Source: Synergistaceae bacterium (GTDB lineage: Bacteria > Synergistota > Synergistia > Synergistales > Aminobacteriaceae). Taken from it: a DNA stretch of 16,975 bases. Positions within the stretch are counted from its first letter, which is position 1, and each line of letters starts with the position of its first letter. Of this stretch, positions 7,560 to 13,265 are shown one piece after another. The translations under genes and the position numbers were made by a program. Where the stretch lies: contig JAISSA010000237.1 of the NCBI GenBank assembly GCA_031273365.1, forward strand, positions 1-16,975, written 5' to 3'. Below the pieces are notes generated by a model. It had not been told where the DNA came from. It did not search any database and saw only the letters and a list, made by a program, of their open reading frames with translations.

Positions 7560-8228
7560 ATGACCTTCGTCGTTACCATAGACGGCCCGTCAGGGGCGGG
7601 CAAAAGCTCCGTCGCAAAAGCTCTGGCGAAAACTCTGGGTATTCGATGGCTCGACACGGGGGCGCTTTATCGTGCCGTGGCTTACACGCTGGATAAAAGG
7701 GGAATTGCCCGGACCGACGGGAAAGGGACGGCCGACGCGATGGCCGCGTTGTCCGTGCGTATCGATTCGGAGGGCGTTTTTGTCGACGGCGAGGACGTCA
7801 CGAAGGCGATACGAACCCCCCACGTCGATCGTATCGTTTCCGCCTGGGCGGCCCTCGGGGCCGTGCGAAACGGTCTTTTGTCCGTCCAGAGGAGTCAGGC
7901 GAGGTACGGTTCTCTGGTCGCGGAGGGGCGGGATATGGGCAGCGTCGTCTTTCCCGACGCGGCTGTCAGGTTTTTCCTGACGGCGTCGCCGGAGGCCCGG
8001 GCCATGAGAAGATATAAAGAGCTTCTGGAGAGGGGAGAATCCCTGGATTACGAGGACGTCCTTTCCCGTATGCGCGACCGCGACCGCGCCGACAGCAGCC
8101 GCGACCTGGCGCCTCTGACGGAACCCGAGGGGGCGATTCGCGTCGACACCTCGTCGATGGGACAGCAGGAGGTCGTGGACGAGCTGGTCCGCATCGTTCG
8201 GTCCGAAACGGCCGGTTGCAGCTCCTGA
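7560..8228 (+). CDS. cmk: cytidylate kinase
   Basis: A 222-residue enzyme that phosphorylates CMP and dCMP to the diphosphates using ATP, feeding pyrimidine nucleotide synthesis. The start is ATG 7560 with AGGGGAG ten bases upstream; upstream codons in the same frame belong to the repeat element. The P-loop GPSGAGKSS spans residues 9-17, with LDTGALYRAVAY (substrate-binding), EGRDMGSVVFPDA (the GRD block) and RMRDRDRADSSRDLAPL, the conserved R-x-RD-x-D-x-x-R lid-side block of bacterial CMP kinases. Length and domain order are normal. The 3' end is followed by a 16-bp tandem duplication and plsC. Confidence 0.96.
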   Translation: MTFVVTIDGPSGAGKSSVAKALAKTLGIRWLDTGALYRAVAYTLDKRGIARTDGKGTADAMAALSVRIDSEGVFVDGEDVTKAIRTPHVDRIVSAWAALGAVRNGLLSVQRSQARYGSLVAEGRDMGSVVFPDAAVRFFLTASPEARAMRRYKELLERGESLDYEDVLSRMRDRDRADSSRDLAPLTEPEGAIRVDTSSMGQQEVVDELVRIVRSETAGCSS

Positions 8229-8232
8229 GATT

Positions 8233-8264
8233 AAAGACCTGGCGAAGAAAAGACCTGGCGAAGA
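8233..8264 (+). repeat. 16-bp perfect tandem duplication between cmk and plsC
   Basis: AAAGACCTGGCGAAGA occurs at 8233-8248 and immediately again at 8249-8264. The 16-base unit is not a multiple of three, which argues that this stretch is spacer rather than coding. It supports starting plsC downstream at 8279. Confidence 0.9.
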
Positions 8265-8278
8265 AAGGATTTGAGCCG

Positions 8279-8908
8279 TTGACGGTCGAGAAAATTTTTT
8301 ACTGGCTGGCGTGGGTATTTTTCCGAGTGTTTTTCACGGTGTACAATCGCCTTTCCATAAAATGGCTGGAGCCCCTTCCGAGCGACGGCAACGTCATTGT
8401 CGCGTGCAACCATTGCAGTAACCTGGATCCTCTGGTTGCGGGGGTCGCTTTTCCCCGTCGATTGCGTTATTTCGCCAAGGAGGAGCTTTTTCGGCCTCTG
8501 CTTTTCGGGTCGGCCATACGGATTCTGGGGGCCGTTCCCGTCTCGCGCGCCGATAACGCCGCCGCCGCCGGCGCCCTCAGGGGCTTTCTCAAACTGCTGA
8601 AGGAGGGCAACGACGTTCTGATTTTTCCGGAGGGCTCCCGCTCCCCGGATGGAACTCTGCAGCCCCTGGAGGGGGGAGCCGGCCTGATTGCGGCGCACGC
8701 GAAGGCGTCCATCCTGCCCGTTTTCCTCAAAGGAACGTACAGGGCCATGAAACCGGGAGCCGTTCTGGTGCGTCCCGCCAAAATTTCGGTGACCTTTGGA
8801 AAACTGCTTGTCTTTGACCCGGAAATCTGCACGGAGAAAGGGGCTCGTGAGAAAATCATGGCGGAGCTGACGAAATCCCTTCACGAACTTGAGTCGGCAG
8901 CGTCGTAG
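8279..8908 (+). CDS. plsC: 1-acyl-sn-glycerol-3-phosphate acyltransferase
   Basis: A 209-residue membrane-associated acyltransferase that adds the second fatty acid to lysophosphatidate, making phosphatidic acid. The start is TTG 8279, with AAAGGA nine bases upstream; it gives the family-like N terminus MTVEKIFYWLAWVFFRVFF, a hydrophobic helix. A longer form from TTG 8216 would overlap cmk and read through a 16-bp duplication. The acyltransferase motifs are intact: NHCSNLDP (HX4D catalytic block), a VPVSRAD segment, FPEGSRSPDG (acceptor-binding) and ILPVFLKGTY. cmk next to plsC recurs in several phyla. Specificity for acyl donor and acceptor is not visible, so a PlsC-like transferase with another acceptor is possible. 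Confidence 0.9.
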   Translation: MTVEKIFYWLAWVFFRVFFTVYNRLSIKWLEPLPSDGNVIVACNHCSNLDPLVAGVAFPRRLRYFAKEELFRPLLFGSAIRILGAVPVSRADNAAAAGALRGFLKLLKEGNDVLIFPEGSRSPDGTLQPLEGGAGLIAAHAKASILPVFLKGTYRAMKPGAVLVRPAKISVTFGKLLVFDPEICTEKGAREKIMAELTKSLHELESAAS

Positions 8909-10040
8909 CGTCCCGCGGGCCGAGGGAGACGCGAACGGCGCCGTCCTTGCGGCTTTGGCCCTGCCGAATCGGGAGTACGACCCGGAGGTCTCGCTGGAAG
9001 AGCTTTCGCTTTTGCTGGCGTCGCTCGATATTCCGGTGACGGGCACGGCCGTCCAGAAGCGTTCCGCGCCGGATCCGGCGACGCTGATCGGCAGCGGCAA
9101 GGCGGAGGAGCTGCGGGAATTTTGTCGCGCGCGGGGCGGGAGATACCTCGTTTTCGACGAACAGCTCTCTCCCATTCAGAAGAGCAATCTCGAAAAAGTG
9201 ACCGGCGTCAGGGTCTGGGATCGTCCTTTCGTCATCATGAAGATCTTCGAGCAGCGGGCGTCCACCGCCGAGGCGAAGCTTCAGGTCGAACTGGCCCTGA
9301 TGCGCTACGAGATTCCGCATTTAAAGGGGCTGGGGCTGCAGATGTCCCGGGCCGGAGCGGGGATCGGCACGCGGGGGCCCGGCGAAACGGAATTCGAGCG
9401 GCATCGGAGAAAGCTCGAGCGCAAGGTGCGCGAGATCTCGAAAAAACTCGAGAACGTGAGACGGCAGCGGCGGCTCGTCCGGGACCGCAGAAAAAAGATG
9501 GGCGTTTCCACGGTTTCGCTGGTGGGATACACCAACAGCGGAAAATCGACGCTCTTGCGTTCCCTGTCGGGCGACGCCTCGATTCTGGTGGAAAACAGGC
9601 TTTTTTCCACCCTGAGCACCTCGGTGCGGCGTGTGGGGCTCCCGGGCGGAGGAAGCGCGCTCTTCTCCGACACGGTGGGCTTCATTCGAAGACTGCCGCC
9701 GGAGCTGGTCGCGGCTTTCCGCGCGACCCTCGAGGAAATTGCCGCGGCGGAGCTGCTGCTTCTGGTTCTGGACGCCAGCGCCGACGACGTTACGGAGACA
9801 TACGACGTCATCGTGGAAACCCTGTCGGGTATCGACTGCGTCGATATTCCCCGCGTCGTCGTTCTCAACAGGGAGGACCTTGTCCCGGACCAGGAGATGA
9901 CCGCGTTGTCCCTGCGCTTCAGGGCGATGGGCGAGGAGACGGTCCTTCTGAGCGCCCTCGAGTCCCGGGGCCTCGACAACCTGCTGGAAGTCGTCGAACG
10001 GGAGCTGGCCGCTCAGAACGCCTGGTACGTGAGATACTGA
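8889..10040 (+). CDS. hflX: ribosome-associated GTPase HflX
   Basis: A 383-residue GTPase; HflX binds the 50S subunit and splits stalled or stressed ribosomes. An in-frame stop at 8868-8870 forces the start to TTG 8889 or later. That start lacks a Shine-Dalgarno and overlaps plsC by 20 bases. The N-terminal HflX domain shows EVSLEELSLLLASL, TLIGSGKAEEL and LVFDEQLSPIQKSNLE. A basic coiled-coil linker follows (RGPGETEFERHRRKLERKVREISKKLE), then the G domain with G1 at 213-220 (GYTNSGKS) and G3 as DTVGFIRRLP. G4 reads N327-R-E-D330 instead of NKxD, and the switch I block is FSTLSTSVRR rather than the usual FATLDPTTR. It is shorter than E. coli HflX, lacking much of the C-terminal extension. Confidence 0.93.
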   Translation: MSRQRRSVPRAEGDANGAVLAALALPNREYDPEVSLEELSLLLASLDIPVTGTAVQKRSAPDPATLIGSGKAEELREFCRARGGRYLVFDEQLSPIQKSNLEKVTGVRVWDRPFVIMKIFEQRASTAEAKLQVELALMRYEIPHLKGLGLQMSRAGAGIGTRGPGETEFERHRRKLERKVREISKKLENVRRQRRLVRDRRKKMGVSTVSLVGYTNSGKSTLLRSLSGDASILVENRLFSTLSTSVRRVGLPGGGSALFSDTVGFIRRLPPELVAAFRATLEEIAAAELLLLVLDASADDVTETYDVIVETLSGIDCVDIPRVVVLNREDLVPDQEMTALSLRFRAMGEETVLLSALESRGLDNLLEVVERELAAQNAWYVRY

Positions 10041-10044
10041 CAAT

Positions 10045-10078
10045 GTTTAAAATGACGTTTAAAATACGTTTAAAATAT
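10045..10078 (+). repeat. three phased GTTTAAAAT repeats upstream of yicC
   Basis: GTTTAAAAT occurs at 10045, 10057 and 10068 (periods 12 and 11), in a 48-base AT-rich gap inside otherwise GC-rich DNA. The period is about one helical turn. It could provide promoter-like -10 elements (TAAAAT) or simply be slippage products. Confidence 0.8.
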
Positions 10079-10088
10079 GGAGGCCAGC

Positions 10089-10979
10089 ATGTTTCTGAGC
10101 ATGACCGGATTTGGCCGCACTGTGCACGCCTTCCCGTGGGGGACGATTTCGTTCGAGCTGACGTCGGTGAATCACCGCTATCAGGAAATAAACGTTCGCC
10201 TGCCCAGGGAGATAGCCTCTCTTGAAAGCAGGATCCTTTCATTGCTGCGGTCGCGCCTCGGAAGGGGTAAAATCAGACTCAACGCGGAAATCGCCTGGGC
10301 GAGCGGCTCCAGAGTCGCAAAACTGGACACGGATGCCCTTTCTTCCTATTATCGCCAGCTTCAGGAGCTGGCAGGGCAGTGGAACCTTTCCGCCGTGCCC
10401 TCCCTCTCCGGCCTGACGCCCCTGCTGAGCCTGCCTGGCGTCTGCGATGCCCCGCCCGTCATCGACGGGCGTATCGGCGAAGACGCCTGGGATCTGCTGA
10501 TTGTCGAGACTGTGGACGCCCTCATGGAGATGAAGCTGTCCGAGGGAAGGAAACTCCAGGGCGTCGTCGAGCAGGATATGGTCGAATTCGAGCGACTGAC
10601 CGACTCCCTTTCGAAGCGGTGGGACGTCGCGTCCCCGGAGGCCCTCGAAGCCCTGAGGTCGCGAATCGAAAAGGTCATGGAGCGCTGCGACCTGGAGATC
10701 GATCAAAATCGAGTCGCGCAGGAAATCTCTCTGCTTGCCGACAGGTGGGACGTCTCCGAGGAGCTGGCCCGTCTTGCCGCTCATGTCGTAAAATTCAGAG
10801 AAATCGCCTTCAACGGAAAAAAGTCCGAGGGCAGGAAGCTCGACTTTCTGATTCAGGAGATGAATCGGGAGGTCAACACCATGGGCTCCAAGGTGGGCGA
10901 CGCGGAATTTCGCTGGACGGTGGTGGAGGCGAAATCCTGCCTCGAACGGATGCGGGAACAGATACAGAACGTCGAATAG
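10089..10979 (+). CDS. yicC: YicC/YloC-family endoribonuclease
   Basis: A 296-residue protein. ATG 10089 is chosen over ATG 10077 because GGAGG (10079-10083) sits five bases before it and the product starts MFLSMTGFGR, the family's invariant beginning. The N-terminal YicC domain includes SVNHRYQEINVRLPREIASLE. The C-terminal DUF1732-type block EGRKLDFLIQEMNREVNTMGSKVGDAEF is almost canonical. YicC-family proteins are reported to act as endoribonucleases; E. coli YicC is implicated in small-RNA turnover. In Firmicutes the gene (yloC) heads yloC-remA-gmk-rpoZ-coaBC-priA. The same order is seen here, except that no remA-like gene lies before gmk, where only a 34-base gap exists. Confidence 0.93.
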   Translation: MFLSMTGFGRTVHAFPWGTISFELTSVNHRYQEINVRLPREIASLESRILSLLRSRLGRGKIRLNAEIAWASGSRVAKLDTDALSSYYRQLQELAGQWNLSAVPSLSGLTPLLSLPGVCDAPPVIDGRIGEDAWDLLIVETVDALMEMKLSEGRKLQGVVEQDMVEFERLTDSLSKRWDVASPEALEALRSRIEKVMERCDLEIDQNRVAQEISLLADRWDVSEELARLAAHVVKFREIAFNGKKSEGRKLDFLIQEMNREVNTMGSKVGDAEFRWTVVEAKSCLERMREQIQNVE

Positions 10980-11013
10980 GGACGGGGCTGACGAAACGAA
11001 AATCGTGAAACCG

Positions 11014-11616
11014 ATGAACGGACGGGAACGCGGCGCAAAATGCAGGGGAAGACTTTTCGTGCTTGCCGGCCCCAGCGGGGTGGGCAAGGGAACCCTGAGA
11101 GCGCGCGTGCTGTCGGATATCGACAATCTGGTCTACTCGATATCCTGCACCACGCGCGCTCCGCGGGAGGGCGAACGCGAGGGCGTGGATTATCGTTTCA
11201 TATCGAAAGAGGAGTTCATGAACCGGGAAAGACAAAATCTGTTTCTCGAACACGCCGCGGTCCACGGGAATTTTTACGGGACCCTCCGCGAGGACGTCGA
11301 GCGGGAAATGGAGGCGGGACATGACGTTCTCCTCGAGATCGACGTGCAGGGCGCGCGACAGATTCGTGAACTTTTGCCGGAGAGCGTGCTGATTTTCATC
11401 GCTCCTCCCTCTGCCGCGGTGCTGGAAGAACGCCTCAGACGACGCAGGACGGAGTCCGAGGAGCAGATCGCGCTGAGGCTCGAAAACGCGAAGAAGGAGA
11501 TGGAACAATCTTCGGACTACAGCCATGTCGTCCTCAACGACACGCTGGAACGCGCGTCCGAGGCCCTTCGCGGCATCGTCCTGAGCTACAGAAACGAAAC
11601 GGACGAATGTCAATAA
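11014..11616 (+). CDS. gmk: guanylate kinase
   Basis: A 200-residue enzyme phosphorylating GMP to GDP with ATP. The P-loop is GPSGVGKGT at residues 19-27, followed by SISCTTRAPREGEREGVDYRFISKEEF, the GMP-binding block, and LLEIDVQGARQI, all intact. ATG 11014 is preferred because the core begins shortly afterwards; GTG 11005 in the same frame cannot be excluded, and neither has a convincing Shine-Dalgarno. The last codons (E-C-Q-stop) appear to fall inside the inverted repeat copy B, whose distal end resembles copy A around GCTTAAAATTGTTGACGTT. The extreme C terminus may therefore have been supplied by the inserted element; it lies beyond the conserved fold. Confidence 0.95.
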   Translation: MNGRERGAKCRGRLFVLAGPSGVGKGTLRARVLSDIDNLVYSISCTTRAPREGEREGVDYRFISKEEFMNRERQNLFLEHAAVHGNFYGTLREDVEREMEAGHDVLLEIDVQGARQIRELLPESVLIFIAPPSAAVLEERLRRRRTESEEQIALRLENAKKEMEQSSDYSHVVLNDTLERASEALRGIVLSYRNETDECQ

Positions 11617-11640
11617 TTTAAGCAAAAAATTTAAGCAAAA
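11615..11640 (+). repeat. 13-bp perfect tandem duplication after gmk
   Basis: AATTTAAGCAAAA occurs at 11615-11627 and again directly at 11628-11640. It begins within the gmk stop codon (TAA at 11614-11616) and lies in the end of repeat copy B. It is absent from copy A, so it arose after insertion. Confidence 0.9.
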
Positions 11641-11666
11641 TACATGGGGCTCCGCCCCATACCCTG

Positions 11667-11706
11667 GCAGGGGACTCGTCCCCTGCACCCCGTTAATTTT
11701 TCTTTT
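11667..11706 (+). terminator. possible terminator after gmk (within copy B)
   Basis: The 9-bp stem at 11667-11686 is followed by ACCCCGTTAA and then TTTTTT-C-TTTTT from 11697. The gap of about ten bases is long for an intrinsic terminator. However, CCCC at 11688-11691 can alternatively pair with GGGG at 11646-11649 and bring the T-run next to a closing stem. It would separate gmk from rpoZ. Confidence 0.4.
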
Positions 11707-11772
11707 TCTTTTTTACTTTTTTTCTTTTTTTTCTTTTTTACTCTGATATTTGGGAAGGCAGGTTTTCTCTAG

Positions 11773-12024
11773 ATGAAATTTTACGACATCGATGACCTCG
11801 AAAACAGGTACGGAACCGACAACAAATACAGGATTACAGCGCTGGTGGCCGCCAGAGCCCGATGGCTGAGCGAGCAGAAAACGGTCCTCAACGCGCTGCC
11901 GGCGAACGAGAAATACCTTTCGGCCGCGCTTCTCGAGGTGGAGAACGGCACGATCCCGCGCCAGTGGATCGAGGCGCTCGAGAACGACACCCTGCCGGCT
12001 TCCCCCTCGTCGTCGCAGGGCTGA
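11773..12024 (+). CDS. rpoZ: RNA polymerase omega subunit
   Basis: An 83-residue protein. Omega binds the beta-prime subunit of RNA polymerase and helps its folding and assembly. The core DNKYRITALVAARARWLSEQK matches the omega signature (NKY-R-L-v-aA-RAR), and KYLSAALLEVENGTI matches the second conserved helix and the E-x-GKI-like end. The last ten residues are S/P-rich. The position between gmk and coaBC is the standard one. ATG 11773 has only weak purine stretches (GGAAGG at 11753, GGCAGG at 11757) upstream. Being small and divergent, it rests on the motif and on gene order. Confidence 0.9.
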   Translation: MKFYDIDDLENRYGTDNKYRITALVAARARWLSEQKTVLNALPANEKYLSAALLEVENGTIPRQWIEALENDTLPASPSSSQG

Positions 12025-12050
12025 GACCGAAGAGCCCGGATGGCGATAAC

Positions 12051-13265
12051 ATGCTTGAATGGAAGCGTTCCCGTAAAATACTTCTCTGCGTCACGGGAGG
12101 CATCGCAGCGTATAAAATCCCCGACCTCGTCAGCCGCCTGAGAAAACTGGACTGCGAGGTCGAGATCGTTCTGACGAAAGCCGCCGAGTCCATTGTCAGC
12201 CCGCTGGCGCTCTCCACGCTTTCAGGACGGCGCGCCTGGCTGCAGGACGATTTTTTGTCGGATAAGCGAGGGTTCGAGATTCCGCACATCCATCTGGCGG
12301 ACTGGGCGGAGGTCGTCGTTGTCGCCCCCTGTTCGGCCGAAACCGCCTCCGGGCTCGCGCAGGGGCGGGCGGAGAGCGTCGTGGCGGCGGCGCTGCTGGC
12401 GACGCGGGCCCCTGTCGTGCTCTTCCCCGCGATGAACGTTCACATGTTCGAGCACCCCGCGACGCAGCAGAACCTGAGAATACTGGCGGAGCGGGGGGTG
12501 CGCGTCGTCGACCCGGAATTCGGCTCTCTGGCCTGCGGGTACGAGGGGAAGGGGCGCTTGCCGGAAACGGCGCTGATCCTCGAGGAAATTGCGTATGCCC
12601 TGTCGCCCCGGCGCAACCTCGCGGGCAGGCATGTTCTCGTGACGGCCGGCCCGACGCGGGAATATCTGGATCCCGTGCGCTTTATCTCCAACCCCAGCAC
12701 GGGGAAAATGGGAATGGCGATGGCCCGAACGGCCTGGTACAGAGGCGCGGAGGTTCGGGTGGTTCTTGGGCCGGCGCCCCGGGTCGGCAGCACGCACGGC
12801 CTCGAGGTCCACGACGTCGTGTCGGCGCTGGCGATGCGCGACGCGGTCATGGAAAACCTGGAGTGGGCGGGCTGCGTGGTCAAGGCCGCCGCCGTCGGCG
12901 ATTATCGGTCGGAGGAAAGAGTCGAACACAAGATCAAACGCGAAAAAAAAGATTCTCTGACCTTTTCTCTGGTGCAAAATCCGGACATCGCGGCGGAAGT
13001 CGGGAAAAACAGGCGGGCCGGTCAGTTTTTAATCGGTTTCGCCGCGGAGACCGATGACCTTGTGCAGAACGCGCGCGCGAAAATGGCGCGCAAAGGGCTG
13101 GACCTGATGGTGGCCAACGACGTCTCCGCGCCCGGCAGCGGTTTCGGAGCCGATACCAACACCGTTCGGATCATATCCGACGACGACGAAACGCAGTTTT
13201 CCGGCAGCAAGGAGGCGGTTGCCGACGCCGTCTGGGAGGCGGCCGTCCGCAGGTGGCTGCCTTAA
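12051..13265 (+). CDS. coaBC: bifunctional phosphopantothenoylcysteine decarboxylase / phosphopantothenate-cysteine ligase
   Basis: A 404-residue coenzyme A biosynthesis enzyme. CoaB joins cysteine to 4'-phosphopantothenate using CTP; CoaC (FMN-dependent) decarboxylates the product. The N-terminal flavoprotein half shows ILLCVTGGIAAYKIPDLV, H79 (PHIHLADWAE, the catalytic histidine position), FPAMNVHMFEHP (the PxMNxxM block) and C162 in LACGYEGKGRLPE, the proton donor. The CoaB half starts near residue 193 with VLVTAGPTREYLDP, ISNPSTGKMG, KAAAVGDYR and KIKREKKDSL. The flavin-side block reads APCSAETASGLAQG where APATANTIAKLA-G is usual. ATG 12051 gives the family N terminus; its Shine-Dalgarno is weak. 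The stop overlaps the priA start by one base. Confidence 0.95.
   Translation: MLEWKRSRKILLCVTGGIAAYKIPDLVSRLRKLDCEVEIVLTKAAESIVSPLALSTLSGRRAWLQDDFLSDKRGFEIPHIHLADWAEVVVVAPCSAETASGLAQGRAESVVAAALLATRAPVVLFPAMNVHMFEHPATQQNLRILAERGVRVVDPEFGSLACGYEGKGRLPETALILEEIAYALSPRRNLAGRHVLVTAGPTREYLDPVRFISNPSTGKMGMAMARTAWYRGAEVRVVLGPAPRVGSTHGLEVHDVVSALAMRDAVMENLEWAGCVVKAAAVGDYRSEERVEHKIKREKKDSLTFSLVQNPDIAAEVGKNRRAGQFLIGFAAETDDLVQNARAKMARKGLDLMVANDVSAPGSGFGADTNTVRIISDDDETQFSGSKEAVADAVWEAAVRRWLP

Larger units (their letters stand above)
7424..7560 (+). repeat. 16-bp direct repeat flanking repeat copy A
   Basis: GGGAACTGTAAAACCA at 7424-7439 and GGGAGCTGTAAAACCA at 7545-7560 match at 15 of 16 bases, with 11 perfect (CTGTAAAACCA). 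The left copy contains the HDOD stop codon, and the right copy gives the Shine-Dalgarno and first base of the cmk ATG. The 105 bases between hold the palindromic element. This looks like a target-site duplication or a recombination scar. Confidence 0.75.
11604..11742 (-). repeat. dispersed two-hairpin repeat, copy B (inverted)
   Basis: On the minus strand this reads an A-rich tract, TTAACGGGG, hairpin 1 (11667-11686, GCAGGGGAC-TC-GTCCCCTGC on the plus strand, 9 bp), then hairpin 2 (11644-11660, ATGGGGC-TCC-GCCCCAT, 7 bp). GCTTAAATTATTGACATT follows, parallel to copy A. It fills the gmk-rpoZ spacer. Its A/T flank (11696-11742 on plus) is expanded to about 45 nearly pure T with single C or A interruptions. 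Confidence 0.88.
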
